Source: UBA6115 sp964629345
GTDB lineage: Bacteria; Bacillota; Clostridia; Christensenellales; Aristaeellaceae
Assembly: GCA_964629345.1 (NCBI GenBank)
Contig: CAZVSG010000001.1
Location: 1 to 64,000 of the forward strand
DNA: 64,000 bases
Direction: 5' to 3'
The translations under genes and the position numbers were made by a program. Positions 8,084 to 17,203 of this stretch are shown piece by piece. Below the pieces are notes generated by a model. That model was not told the origin of the DNA. It saw only the letters and a program-made list of their open reading frames with translations, and ran no database searches. Numbering within the stretch: position 1 is the stretch's first letter; each line of letters opens with the position of its first letter.

Positions 8084-8934
8084 GTGAGACGGCGCACCTT
8101 CAGGTGCGGGATCTGGTATACCGCTACGACCCTGAGGCGGAGGCGGCGATCGACGAGGTCAGCTTCAGCATCAGCCGGGGCGAGTTCGTCGCCGTCCTGG
8201 GCCACAACGGCTCGGGCAAGTCCACACTGGCCAAGCTGCTCAACGGTCTGATCCTGCCTTCTTCCGGCAGCGTGACCGTCAGCGGCATGGACACGTCGGA
8301 TGCCGCGCACACCTGGGACATCCGCCGCACCGCGGGCATGGTGTTCCAGAACCCGGACAACCAGCTGGTCGCCACACGGGTATACGACGACGTCGCCTTC
8401 GGGCTGGAGAACATCGGCGTGCCCAGCGCGCAGATGCCGGGGCGCATCGACGAGGCGCTGCGGATGACGGGCATGCTGGAGCATGCCGACCGCGCGCCCC
8501 ATCTGCTCTCCGGCGGGCAGAAGCAGCGCGTCGCCATCGCGGGCATCCTGGCGATGCGGCCGGAAGCCCTCATCCTGGACGAGGCCACCGCGATGCTGGA
8601 CCCGCAGGGGCGGAAAGAAGTGCTGGATACGGTGCTCAGGCTCAACCGCGAGCAGAACATCACCGTGGTCTGGATCACCCATTTCATGGAAGAAGCCTCC
8701 CGCGCGCAGCGGGTGCTTGTGATGGACCACGGCAGGGTGGTCATGGACGGGGGCCCGAAGGAGATCTTCTCCCGGGTGGACCTGCTGCGCGAGCTGCGCC
8801 TGGACGTGCCGCCGATGACAAAGCTGGCCAAGCTGCTCCGGGAGCGCGGGGTCGATGCGCGCCTGGACGTGCTGAGCGTGGAGGACATGGTGAGGGAGGT
8901 GACGCGGCTGTGCCCATCGTGCTTGAAAAACTGA
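8080..8934 (+). CDS. ecfA1: ECF transporter ATPase, EcfA1-type
   Basis: This 284-residue ATP-binding protein energises energy-coupling-factor vitamin or micronutrient importers. It shows Walker A GHNGSGKST near residue 45, the ECF-typical Q-loop VFQNPDNQLVA, signature LSGGQKQRVAIA, and Walker B ALILDEATAMLD. It is the first of the ecfA1-ecfA2-ecfT set and overlaps both its neighbours. No substrate-binding S component is encoded here, as expected for a shared (group II) ECF module serving several S components. Confidence 0.93.
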   Translation: MSETAHLQVRDLVYRYDPEAEAAIDEVSFSISRGEFVAVLGHNGSGKSTLAKLLNGLILPSSGSVTVSGMDTSDAAHTWDIRRTAGMVFQNPDNQLVATRVYDDVAFGLENIGVPSAQMPGRIDEALRMTGMLEHADRAPHLLSGGQKQRVAIAGILAMRPEALILDEATAMLDPQGRKEVLDTVLRLNREQNITVVWITHFMEEASRAQRVLVMDHGRVVMDGGPKEIFSRVDLLRELRLDVPPMTKLAKLLRERGVDARLDVLSVEDMVREVTRLCPSCLKN

Positions 8935-9770
8935 GCCACGTCTACAAAAGCGGGCCGCACACCTCCCACGCCCTCAGGGACGTGGACCTCACCATCAACG
9001 ACGGGGAGCTGCTGGCGCTCATCGGGCACACCGGATCGGGCAAGTCCACCCTCGCCCAGCACCTCAACGGCCTGCTCCAGCCCACCTCCGGCCGCGTGCT
9101 GCTGGACGGGCAGGACATCAACGGGAAGGATTCCAGCCGCCGCGCGCTGCGTTTCCGGGTCGGTCTGGTGTTCCAGTACCCTGAGCACCAGCTCTTTGAG
9201 GAGACGGTCTACAAGGACATCGCCTTCGGGCCCAAAAACATGGGGCTGAAGGAGGAGGAGACCGACGCGAGGGTCCGGGAGGCCATGGCCATCGTCGGGC
9301 TTGATTTTTCGCTCATCAGCAAGCGCTCCCCCTTTGAACTCTCCGGCGGGCAGATGCGCAGGGCGGCCCTCGCGGGCGTTCTGGCGATGAAGCCCCGGGT
9401 CCTGGTCCTGGACGAGCCGACCGCCGGCCTGGACCCGAGGGCCAGGGACTACCTGCTGGAGGACGTCCGGCGCCTCAACCGCGCGGGCACCACCATCGTG
9501 CTCATCTCCCACGCCATGGACGACGTGGCAAAACTGGCCACCCGGGTGGCGGTGCTGGAAAAAGGCGCGCTGGTCATGGACGGCAGCCCCCTTGAGATTT
9601 TCTCCCGGCATGAACGCCTGGACGCCATGGGGCTGGACGTGCCCCAGGGATTCAAGCTGGCGCGGCTGCTGAGGGAAAAGGGATTCCCGCTTTCTGACCG
9701 CTGCCTGCTGGAGGAGCTTGCCGGGGAACTGGCCGATCTGATCAAGGGGGGCGGCGGGCATGCTGCGTGA
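8910..9770 (+). CDS. ecfA2: ECF transporter ATPase, EcfA2-type
   Basis: The second ECF ATPase has 286 residues with Walker A GHTGSGKST, Q-loop VFQYPEHQLFEETV, signature LSGGQMRRAALAG and Walker B VLVLDEPTAGLD. The Q-loop with YPEHQLFEETV is typical of EcfA2. It starts at GTG 8910 behind GGGAGG and overlaps the previous gene by 25 bases. It forms the heterodimeric motor with EcfA1 and docks on EcfT in the membrane. Confidence 0.93.
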   Translation: MPIVLEKLSHVYKSGPHTSHALRDVDLTINDGELLALIGHTGSGKSTLAQHLNGLLQPTSGRVLLDGQDINGKDSSRRALRFRVGLVFQYPEHQLFEETVYKDIAFGPKNMGLKEEETDARVREAMAIVGLDFSLISKRSPFELSGGQMRRAALAGVLAMKPRVLVLDEPTAGLDPRARDYLLEDVRRLNRAGTTIVLISHAMDDVAKLATRVAVLEKGALVMDGSPLEIFSRHERLDAMGLDVPQGFKLARLLREKGFPLSDRCLLEELAGELADLIKGGGGHAA

Positions 9771-10563
9771 CATCACCCTGGGCCAGTATTACCCGGTCGA
9801 CAGCCCGGTCCACCGCCTGGACCCGCGGGCCAAGATCCTGCTCGCCTTCCTGTACATCATCGGGGTCTTCATGGTCAGGGACCTTTTGATGTACCTGCCG
9901 GTCTTCCTCTACCTGGCGCTGGCGGTCCGGCTGGCCAGGCTTCCCTTCTCCATGATGGCGAAGAGCCTCAAGCCCATGCGCATCCTGATCGTATTCACCT
10001 TCATCCTCAACCTGTTCTTCGGCACGGGCAGCCGTGAGCTGCTGCGCCTGGGCAGCGTCGTCATCCGGGAGGAAGGCCTGCTCAACGCGCTGCATTTCAC
10101 CTTCCGCCTGATCCTGCTGGTCACCGGCAGCAGCATCCTGACGCTGACCACACCGCCGGTCACCCTCACCGACGGGCTGGAGCGGCTGGCCTCCCCCCTG
10201 AGGGTCATCCGCTTCCCCGCCCATGAGATGGCCATGATGATGACCATCGCGCTGCGCTTCATCCCCACGCTCACGGAGGAAGCCGACAAGATCATGAAGG
10301 CGCAGACCGCGAGGGGGGCCGACTTTGAGACCGGCAACCTGATGGCGCGCGCGCGGGCGATGATCCCCCTGCTGGTGCCCCTGTTCATCAGCGCCTTCCG
10401 CCGCGCGGGCGACCTGGCGATGGCGATGGAAGCACGCTGCTACCGCGGCGGGGAAGGCAGGACCCGGCTTCACATCCTGAAGTTCAGCCGGCGCGATCTC
10501 ATCGCCTTTCTCAGCATGGCGGGGCTGTTCCTCATCCTGCTCCTGCCGGGTTTCCTCAAGTGA
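9760..10563 (+). CDS. ecfT: ECF transporter transmembrane protein EcfT
   Basis: The 267-residue membrane protein has the EcfT opening GQYYPVDSPVHRLDPRAKIL and the coupling-helix motifs AQTARGADFETG and AMEARCYRGGEG, whose Ala-Arg-Gly type segments contact the two ATPases. About five to six hydrophobic helices are visible. It overlaps ecfA2 by 11 bases and truA by 4 bases. Confidence 0.93.
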   Translation: MLRDITLGQYYPVDSPVHRLDPRAKILLAFLYIIGVFMVRDLLMYLPVFLYLALAVRLARLPFSMMAKSLKPMRILIVFTFILNLFFGTGSRELLRLGSVVIREEGLLNALHFTFRLILLVTGSSILTLTTPPVTLTDGLERLASPLRVIRFPAHEMAMMMTIALRFIPTLTEEADKIMKAQTARGADFETGNLMARARAMIPLLVPLFISAFRRAGDLAMAMEARCYRGGEGRTRLHILKFSRRDLIAFLSMAGLFLILLLPGFLK

Positions 10564-11321
10564 CAGCCGGGCAGCCCCGCCGGGTGCTGCTCACGCTGGA
10601 GTATGAGGGCACCGCTTATGCCGGCTGGCAGCGTCAGCTCAACGGGCCCAGCGTCCAGGAGGAGCTGGAGCGCGCCCTCTCAAGGGCGACCGGCAGCATA
10701 ATTTCAGTTACAGGCGCCAGCAGAACGGACGCAGGGGTGCACGCGCTGGGCCAGCGCGCGCATTTTGATACCGGCTCCCCCATCCCGGATGACAGGTGGC
10801 CCTTCGTGCTCAACGCCCTGCTGCCCCATGACGTCAGGGTGACCGCGTCCCTGCGGGTCCCCGATACCCTGCACGCGCGATTCTCCGCGCTCGGCAAGAC
10901 CTATGAATACCGCATCTTTTCCCGCCGTACCCCCAGCGCGCTGCGGAGGGACTTCACGGCCTTCGTGCCCCAGCCGCTGGATACCGCTCCCATGAGCGAC
11001 GCGCTCACGGACCTGCTGGGAACACATGATTTTGCGGCCTTCCAGGCCGCGGGCGGCACCGCCAGGACCACAAGGCGCACCATTGCCGAAGCGTCGCTGG
11101 ACAGGCAGGGGGATGAGATCCTCCTGCGCATTTCCGGGGACGCCTTTTTATACAACATGGTGCGCATCATCGCGGGCACACTGATCTACGTCGGGCAGGG
11201 AAGGCTGGACAGGGACGCGTTTGCCCGGGCCATCAGGACGGGCGACCGCCTCCTGCTGGGTCCGACAGCCCCGGCCTGCGGGCTGACGCTGATGCATGTC
11301 CGCTACGAGGACCTGCCGTGA
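10560..11321 (+). CDS. truA: tRNA pseudouridine(38-40) synthase TruA
   Basis: The 253-residue enzyme makes pseudouridine in the anticodon arm of tRNA. The catalytic aspartate is in ASRTDAGVHALGQ near residue 55, and FLYNMVRIIAGTLIYVG is the conserved C-terminal block. The start is GTG 10560, overlapping the ecfT stop. The order ecfA1-ecfA2-ecfT-truA is common in Bacillota. Confidence 0.95.
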   Translation: MTAGQPRRVLLTLEYEGTAYAGWQRQLNGPSVQEELERALSRATGSIISVTGASRTDAGVHALGQRAHFDTGSPIPDDRWPFVLNALLPHDVRVTASLRVPDTLHARFSALGKTYEYRIFSRRTPSALRRDFTAFVPQPLDTAPMSDALTDLLGTHDFAAFQAAGGTARTTRRTIAEASLDRQGDEILLRISGDAFLYNMVRIIAGTLIYVGQGRLDRDAFARAIRTGDRLLLGPTAPACGLTLMHVRYEDLP

Positions 11322-13597
11322 AGGCGGACAGGCCGGGGCTGAAGGCCTCCGTCCGCGCGCTGGTGGGGTTCTCCATTTTCCCGCCGGACATCATGCCGGT
11401 CTCAAAACAGCAGATGGAGCTGGGACGACAGGGGCATATTGCCCGCCAGGGAGCAAGCCGGGCGAAGGCGGAGGAGACCCTCCGGTGGGAAGGCACGGCA
11501 CAGGGGCTTCACGTCCAGATCTCCGGCCGGATGGACCTGTACAGCGCGGATGAGACGCCGCCCGTCATTGAGGAGATCAAGCTTTCCCCCGTCCCGCCGC
11601 CTGTTTCGCCAATGCCGGAACACCTCATGCAGGCGGTGTGCTATGGCTTTATGCTCTCGCAGCGGGACAGCATCCCGGCAGTCTGCCTGCGGGTCAGTTA
11701 TGTCACGCGACTGGGCGAAGTGACGGCGTACTTCAGCGAAACCTGGGATGCAGAACGTTTGCGGGATGCCTTCTTCTCCCTCCTTCTCCCCTGGGCCGGG
11801 TGGCAGGCGAAGCTGATCTCCTGGAAAGAGGCGCGCGACGCCTCCCTGAAGGACCTCCCCTTCCCGTATCCGGAATACCGCCCCGGTCAGAGGGAAATGG
11901 CCGCCCAGGTCTATACCGCCATCGCGCGACGCCGCCGCCTGTTCGCCGTGATGCCCACCGGCACCGGCAAGAGCGCCGCCGCGATCTATCCCGCCCTGAA
12001 AGCGCTGGGGCAGGGTCTGAACGAGCAGGTCTTCTGCCTGACCGCCCGGGGCACGCAGCGGGTCTCCGCCCAGAAGGAAGCCGACCGGATGCGCGGGGAC
12101 AGCCTTCAGCTCCACTCCCTGGTGCTGAATGCCAAGGAGAAGCTCTGCCCGATGGAGGAGATGCGCTGCCACCCGGAGCACTGCGAGCGTGCGCAGGGCC
12201 ATTACCTGCGCCAGCAAACCGCTGCCGAGGAAGCGCTGACGGCAGAGAACTGGGACACGGCGTTCGTTGAGGACGCCGCCTCCCGGCACCTGCTCTGCCC
12301 CTTTGAGTTCTCCCTAGCCCTGTGCGAGATCGCGGACCTGGTCATCTGCGACTACAACTACGCGCTGGACCCCCAGGTCAGGCTGAGCCGCATCTTTGAT
12401 GTGCCGCGCGGCACGACCCTGCTGATCGACGAGGCGCATAACCTGCCGGACCGGGCCCGGGACATGCTGTCAGGCACCATTCAAACGGAGCGGCTGCTGA
12501 CGATGCGCCGCGAAGCCGGCAGGACCCACGGACGGTCCGGCAGGCTGTACAAGGCCTATACCTCGCTGATCAGAACACTGGCGTCGGAAGGGTCCTCTGG
12601 CGAGGGGGACAGGCTGCCGGACGCGGCCGCCGAACTGCTGAATGAACTGGCCGGGACCTACAGCCCCGGCGGCGCCGGCCTGGCGCGTGACCTCATCGCC
12701 TTCCTTTCCGCCTGGAACAGGGCCTTTGAGCAGAGGGACGACTATACGATCCTGCATGACCCGGATCCCCGCAGGGGCGGGGTGAGGGTCCTGTGCCTCA
12801 ATCCCGCCCCGCACCTGAAGGAAGCCACAAAGCGCATGGCCGGCTGCGTATACTATTCCGCCACCTTGAGCCCGCTGGACGCCATGCGCGGCCTTCTGGG
12901 CGGGGAGCGGGAGGATGCCTGCCTGTCCCTGCCCTCCCCCTTCCCGGAAGAGCACCTGCTGTCCCTGCAGCTCCCCGTCAACACAAGGTATCATTCCCGC
13001 GCCGCCAGCCTTCTTCCGGCCGCGGAGGCCATTCTGGCGCTCTATCACGCCAGGCCAGGCAAGTACATCGCCTATTTCCCTTCCTTCGCCTACCTGCGCT
13101 CCATGGAGCCGGTCCTGAAGGAACTCGATCCTGACCTCCCTTTGATCGTCCAGAAACCCGGCATGGACGAGGCCTCCAGGGCCCTTTTCATGGACGCGTT
13201 CATGAGGGGAGAAAGCCGCCTGCTGGGGCTGTGCGTTCTGGGCGGCGTGTTCGCCGAAGGGGTGGACCTGCCGGGCGAGGCGCTGATCGGCGCGATGATC
13301 GTCGGGGTCGGCCTTCCCCAGGTGAATCCGGAGAGGGAACGCATCCGGGAACGGCTGCAGGAAGCGCTGGGCGACGGCTTTGGCCATGCCTACCGTTTCC
13401 CCGGGATGCAGAAAGTGCTCCAGGCCGCGGGACGGCTGATCCGCTCTGAGAGCGACCGCGGGGTGCTGCTGCTGATGGACGACCGCTACGCCCAGGAGGC
13501 ATACAGCAGGCTCCTCCCTTCCCATCTGAAGCTGAAAAGGGTATATTCCAAGGAAGAGATCACATCCCTTGCCAGGGCTTTCTGGAAAGGGAATTGA
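11318..13597 (+). CDS. PD-(D/E)XK nuclease fused to an XPD/DinG-like Fe-S helicase
   Basis: The 759-residue protein starts at GTG 11318 overlapping truA. Residues 1-115 carry a RecB/Cas4-like nuclease pattern: GRQGH (H40), GRMD (D73), EIK (E86, K88) and QAVCY (Q105, Y109). The rest is a superfamily 2 helicase: Walker A MPTGTGKSAA, DEAH box LIDEAHN and motif VI QAAGRLIRSESDRG. Four cysteines (LCPMEEMRCHPEHC and later HLLCPF) sit where XPD/DinG proteins hold a 4Fe-4S cluster. Such an enzyme probably unwinds and trims damaged or branched DNA; the precise substrate is not known. All the key residues of both halves look intact. Confidence 0.85.
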   Translation: MKADRPGLKASVRALVGFSIFPPDIMPVSKQQMELGRQGHIARQGASRAKAEETLRWEGTAQGLHVQISGRMDLYSADETPPVIEEIKLSPVPPPVSPMPEHLMQAVCYGFMLSQRDSIPAVCLRVSYVTRLGEVTAYFSETWDAERLRDAFFSLLLPWAGWQAKLISWKEARDASLKDLPFPYPEYRPGQREMAAQVYTAIARRRRLFAVMPTGTGKSAAAIYPALKALGQGLNEQVFCLTARGTQRVSAQKEADRMRGDSLQLHSLVLNAKEKLCPMEEMRCHPEHCERAQGHYLRQQTAAEEALTAENWDTAFVEDAASRHLLCPFEFSLALCEIADLVICDYNYALDPQVRLSRIFDVPRGTTLLIDEAHNLPDRARDMLSGTIQTERLLTMRREAGRTHGRSGRLYKAYTSLIRTLASEGSSGEGDRLPDAAAELLNELAGTYSPGGAGLARDLIAFLSAWNRAFEQRDDYTILHDPDPRRGGVRVLCLNPAPHLKEATKRMAGCVYYSATLSPLDAMRGLLGGEREDACLSLPSPFPEEHLLSLQLPVNTRYHSRAASLLPAAEAILALYHARPGKYIAYFPSFAYLRSMEPVLKELDPDLPLIVQKPGMDEASRALFMDAFMRGESRLLGLCVLGGVFAEGVDLPGEALIGAMIVGVGLPQVNPERERIRERLQEALGDGFGHAYRFPGMQKVLQAAGRLIRSESDRGVLLLMDDRYAQEAYSRLLPSHLKLKRVYSKEEITSLARAFWKGN

Positions 13598-13612
13598 GGA
13601 GGGGAAGCGGAG

Positions 13613-14155
13613 ATGGCTGAACTGCCTCAGCACCGTCTGGGCGATCTGGAACGAAAACTGCTCACCCTGTATTCGCTGCGCGAGCTGGGTCCCTGCACCA
13701 ACCTGCAGCTGATCGCCTTCATGGTCGAAAACGACCTGATGAATTACTTCGACCTGCAGACCGCGCTGCATGATCTTTGCCAGAACAGCCAGCTGGCCAG
13801 GGACAGCATCCCTGGGGACGACCGGTATGAGATCACCCCCCTGGGGGATGAGGCCATCGGGCTGTTCGTGAAGCGCCTGGGCGAAAGCGCCATCCAGCGG
13901 GTGCAGGAAGCCGCGCCGGGCTTCAGGGAAAAGATCCGCATGCAGCGGGAGAAATTCGCGTCCATCAGCCACGCGGGCCGCAACGAATACCACACGCAGA
14001 TGGGCATCGCCGAGGGCGGGATGCAGCTGATGCGGCTGGACCTGTCCCTCCCCACGGCGGAACTGGCGGAGCGTTTCCGCGCCGCCTGGCCGGAGAAAGC
14101 CGCTGAGATCTACAGTTTCATCCTCAGCCGCCTGTCCGGGGAGGATCTTCTGTGA
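13613..14155 (+). CDS. DUF4364 family protein, winged-helix-like
   Basis: The 180-residue product resembles the DUF4364 family of Clostridia, small proteins with a PadR-like winged helix near the N terminus (here residues 10-75) followed by a helical and strand region. It starts at ATG 13613 behind GGAGGGG and overlaps ispDF by four bases. A DNA-binding role is inferred from the fold; no target is known. Confidence 0.75.
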   Translation: MAELPQHRLGDLERKLLTLYSLRELGPCTNLQLIAFMVENDLMNYFDLQTALHDLCQNSQLARDSIPGDDRYEITPLGDEAIGLFVKRLGESAIQRVQEAAPGFREKIRMQREKFASISHAGRNEYHTQMGIAEGGMQLMRLDLSLPTAELAERFRAAWPEKAAEIYSFILSRLSGEDLL

Positions 14156-15285
14156 AGGTCTGCGGCATCATCGTGGCGGCGGGCGCGGGCACGCGCCTTG
14201 GAACCGGGGTGAACAAGGCCCTGACGCCGCTTGGCAATGAACCGCTGTTCCTGTATGCGCTGCGCGCGCTCCGCCCCTTCTGTGATGACATGATCCTGGT
14301 GATCAGGGAAGGAGAGGGCGGCCTGTTTGAGGAAGCGCTCAGGGCCGCGCATCTGGGCCCCGTCCATCTTGCAACAGGCGGGCAGGAGCGCCGGCATTCC
14401 GTGGAGAATGGGCTGAAAGAGGTCCCCGGGGATACGGACATCGTGCTCATCCACGACGCGGCAAGACCTTTCCCCGCCCCCTCCCTCATCCGGAAGGTGA
14501 TTCAGGGCGCGATTGTCTCCGGCGCGGCGGTCCCAGCGCTGCCGGTGAAGGACACTTTGAGGCGGCAGGAAGCAGGGCTCACACGGACCCTTTCACGCGA
14601 AGGGGTCTTCCAGGTCCAGACGCCCCAGGGCTTTCAGCGGGGCCTCATCCTGCGGGCCTACGCGCACAGCCCGCAGAGCCTCACGGACGACGCCGGGCTG
14701 GTGGAGCTGCTGGGGGAGCCGGTGAGCCTTTCGGAGGGGGACGCGCGCAATTTCAAGATCACAACGCAGGAAGACATGAAGTTGGCAGAAATGATGGTTT
14801 CCGGCGCCCTGCGCGTTGGAACGGGCTTTGACGTACACCGTCTCGTCCCGGGGCGCGCGCTAGTGCTGGGCGGGGTCGTCATCCCCCACGGCACGGGCCT
14901 GCTGGGCCACAGCGATGCCGACGCCGCGCTTCACGCGCTGTGCGACGCGCTGCTGGGCGCCTGCGCCCTCGGGGACATCGGGCAGCATTTTCCCGACAGC
15001 AGGGAGGAGTACAGGGGCATCCCCTCGCTGAAACTGCTTGGAAAGACACGGGATATCATGGCGGATTCTGGTTTTTATCCCCTGCAGTGCGACCTGACCA
15101 TCGTCGCGCAGAAGCCCAGGCTGGCGCCCCACATTCCGGCGATGCGCAAAAATATCGCGCAGGCATTGGGGCTGAGGGAGGAAAAGGTATCCGTCAAGGC
15201 CACCACCACCGAAGGGCTGGGGTTTGAAGGCCGTGAGGAGGGCATCTCCGCCCAGGCCGTGGCATTGGTGCGGGCGCTTCCGTAG
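14152..15285 (+). CDS. ispDF: Bifunctional IspD/IspF isoprenoid enzyme
   Basis: The 377-residue fusion catalyses two non-consecutive steps of the MEP pathway. Residues 1-220 are 2-C-methyl-D-erythritol 4-phosphate cytidylyltransferase with AAGAGTRLG, GGQERRHSV and IHDAARPF. Residues 221-377 are the cyclodiphosphate synthase with GFDVHRLVPG, the metal-binding GHSDADAALHALCDALLGA and DIGQHFPD. The start is GTG 14152, overlapping the upstream stop. Fused IspDF occurs in scattered bacteria and may channel intermediates through a complex with IspE. Confidence 0.93.
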   Translation: MKVCGIIVAAGAGTRLGTGVNKALTPLGNEPLFLYALRALRPFCDDMILVIREGEGGLFEEALRAAHLGPVHLATGGQERRHSVENGLKEVPGDTDIVLIHDAARPFPAPSLIRKVIQGAIVSGAAVPALPVKDTLRRQEAGLTRTLSREGVFQVQTPQGFQRGLILRAYAHSPQSLTDDAGLVELLGEPVSLSEGDARNFKITTQEDMKLAEMMVSGALRVGTGFDVHRLVPGRALVLGGVVIPHGTGLLGHSDADAALHALCDALLGACALGDIGQHFPDSREEYRGIPSLKLLGKTRDIMADSGFYPLQCDLTIVAQKPRLAPHIPAMRKNIAQALGLREEKVSVKATTTEGLGFEGREEGISAQAVALVRALP

Positions 15286-15320
15286 CGGAAAAGCCTGCCG
15301 GGAGCAAGTTCCGTCTGTTG

Positions 15321-15344
15321 CACGGCCCCGTTGTATGGTAGAAT
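15321..15344 (+). promoter_or_regulatory. Possible promoter of the HerA-like gene
   Basis: The extended -10 box TGGTAGAAT (TAGAAT at 15339-15344) lies in the 124-base gap after ispDF. The -35 region is poor: TTGCAC is only 15 bases upstream. Confidence 0.4.
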
Positions 15345-15409
15345 GACGATACAGCGGGACGATGCGATACAACCGGATATTGAGAAAAATAGGATCGGAG
15401 GAGACAACA

Positions 15410-17155
15410 ATGCTGCTGGACAAGAAGATCTGGCTGGGAACGGGCGCCGAGGGCCCTGTTGTGATGCTCCCGCAGATGGCAAACCGCCACGGGCTGATCT
15501 CCGGCGCGACAGGTACCGGGAAGACCGTCACCCTGCAGGTACTGGCGGAAGCCTACTCCCAGCTGGGGGTGCCCGTGTTCATGGCCGACGTCAAGGGTGA
15601 CCTGGCCGGACTTGCCAAACCGGGCGAAATGAACGACAGGATCCGTCAGCGCATGCAAACAGTGGGGCTTGAGGATTTCATTCCCCACGCCAGTCCGGTG
15701 ACCCTGTGGGACGTCTACGGCGTATCCGGTCACCCGGTGAGGACCACGGTGAGCGAAATGGGTCCGCTGCTGCTCTCCCGGATGCTCCAGCTCAACGACA
15801 CCCAGGCGGGCGTTCTGCACATCGTGTTCCGCATCGCCGATGACGAAGGGCTGCTGCTCATCGACCTGAAGGACCTGCGCGCGATGCTCACCTACGCGGG
15901 CGACCGCGCGGCCGAATACACCCTGCGCTACGGCAACATCGCCAAGGCTTCCGTGGGCTCCATCCAGCGCGCCATCGCGGTGCTGGAGGATCAGGGCGGC
16001 AACCAGTTCTTCGGGGAGCCCTCCCTGGACCTGGCGGACTGGCTGGTGCGGGATGAGAACGGTCAGGGGATGATCAACATCCTCGCGGCGGACAAACTGT
16101 TCCTGCGCCCCAACATGTACTCCGTGTTCATGCTGTGGATGCTGGCGGAGCTGTATGAGCTGCTGCCCGAGCAGGGCGACAGCGACCTGCCCCGGATGGT
16201 GTTCTTCTTTGACGAGGCCCACCTGCTGTTTGCGGACTGCCCCAGGGAGCTGATGGACAAGGTGGAACTGACCATCCGGCTCATCCGCTCCAAGGGCGTC
16301 GGCGTGTTCTTCATCACCCAGAACCCCGGCGACGTGCCCTCCTCCGTCCTCTCGCAGCTGGCGGCCCGGGTGCAGCACGCGCTGCGCGCCTTCACGCCGC
16401 TGGAGCAGAAGGTCATCAAGACCATCGCCCAGACCTTCCGTACCAATCCTGCCTTTGACACGGAGCAGGCCATCACCCAGCTGCAGACCGGCGAAGCGCT
16501 GCTGTCCTTCCTGGATGGGGAAGGCGCGCCTTCCGTCACCCAGCGCGCGGTCATCCTGCCGCCGCAGTCCTCCATCGGCTCGATCTCGGAGACCCTGCGC
16601 CAGACCATCATCGACACCAGCGAGGTCAAGGACAAGTACACCCATACCTTTGACCGCGAAAGCGCCTATGAGATGCTTTCCGCCAAGTTCTCCTCCCAGG
16701 GCATCCTCGGCTCCGCCCGGGTCATCCTGGAAGAGACCGGCGTTCCGGAAGAAACGGTGAAGGCGGAACCGGTGCAGCAGAAAAACACCCTCCGGGTCTT
16801 TGACCCGGCCACGGGGCAGTACGTCGAGCGTGAAATGCAGCCGACGGTAAGTTATCCCGCGCCGCAGCCCTCCTGGCAGCCCGCGCCGCAGGCACCCCAG
16901 CAGGTCCGCAAGGTGGAGCAGGCGCCCCCGCCGGTGCTGGTGTACAACCCCCAGACCGGGCAGTACGAGCCGCAGCGGCAGGTGCCGGCCCAGGCGGAAG
17001 CCCAGCCTGCCAGGCAGCCAAAAGTCCAGAAGACTGTCAAGAGCCTGGGTGAGAAGATGCTGGACAATTTCACCCGCTCAACAGCCTCCGGGGCCGGCTA
17101 TTCCGTTGGCCGCACCATCACGCGCGGCATCCTGGGCATCTTCGGGATCAAGTGA
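15410..17155 (+). CDS. HerA-like/DUF853 ATPase
   Basis: The 581-residue protein is a HerA-FtsK superfamily ATPase of the DUF853 (YjgR-like) group, with Walker A ISGATGTGKT near residue 35, Walker B MVFFFDEAHLLF near residue 270 and the arginine-finger-type region FFITQNPGDVP. The start ATG 15410 follows GGAGGAG. Near the C terminus, a low-complexity Pro/Gln linker holds two related blocks, VFDPATGQYV and VYNPQTGQYE, before a glycine-rich tail. The family is a predicted DNA translocase or protein-remodelling ATPase; its biological role is not settled. Confidence 0.82.
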   Translation: MLLDKKIWLGTGAEGPVVMLPQMANRHGLISGATGTGKTVTLQVLAEAYSQLGVPVFMADVKGDLAGLAKPGEMNDRIRQRMQTVGLEDFIPHASPVTLWDVYGVSGHPVRTTVSEMGPLLLSRMLQLNDTQAGVLHIVFRIADDEGLLLIDLKDLRAMLTYAGDRAAEYTLRYGNIAKASVGSIQRAIAVLEDQGGNQFFGEPSLDLADWLVRDENGQGMINILAADKLFLRPNMYSVFMLWMLAELYELLPEQGDSDLPRMVFFFDEAHLLFADCPRELMDKVELTIRLIRSKGVGVFFITQNPGDVPSSVLSQLAARVQHALRAFTPLEQKVIKTIAQTFRTNPAFDTEQAITQLQTGEALLSFLDGEGAPSVTQRAVILPPQSSIGSISETLRQTIIDTSEVKDKYTHTFDRESAYEMLSAKFSSQGILGSARVILEETGVPEETVKAEPVQQKNTLRVFDPATGQYVEREMQPTVSYPAPQPSWQPAPQAPQQVRKVEQAPPPVLVYNPQTGQYEPQRQVPAQAEAQPARQPKVQKTVKSLGEKMLDNFTRSTASGAGYSVGRTITRGILGIFGIK

Positions 17156-17203
17156 CAGGAGGCGGCGGCAACAGCCGCCGCCTTGACTTTTCGGAGGTGG
17201 AAG

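Noticed and set aside
8124..9776. Long minus-strand frame opposite ecfA1 and ecfA2
   Set aside because: Antisense shadow of two ATPase genes with intact Walker motifs.
11318..13597. Cas4 or CRISPR-associated helicase
   Set aside because: The nuclease motif is Cas4-like, but the helicase is of XPD/DinG type and the context is a housekeeping operon without CRISPR.
12470..13993. Long minus-strand open frame of about 500 codons opposite the nuclease-helicase
   Set aside because: Its composition (many Gln, Gly, His and Arg) is what the antisense of a GC-rich gene gives; the plus-strand gene has full helicase motifs.
15194..16645. 483-codon minus-strand frame opposite the HerA-like gene
   Set aside because: Repetitive Gln/His/Leu-rich antisense product with no ribosome site; the plus-strand ATPase is complete.
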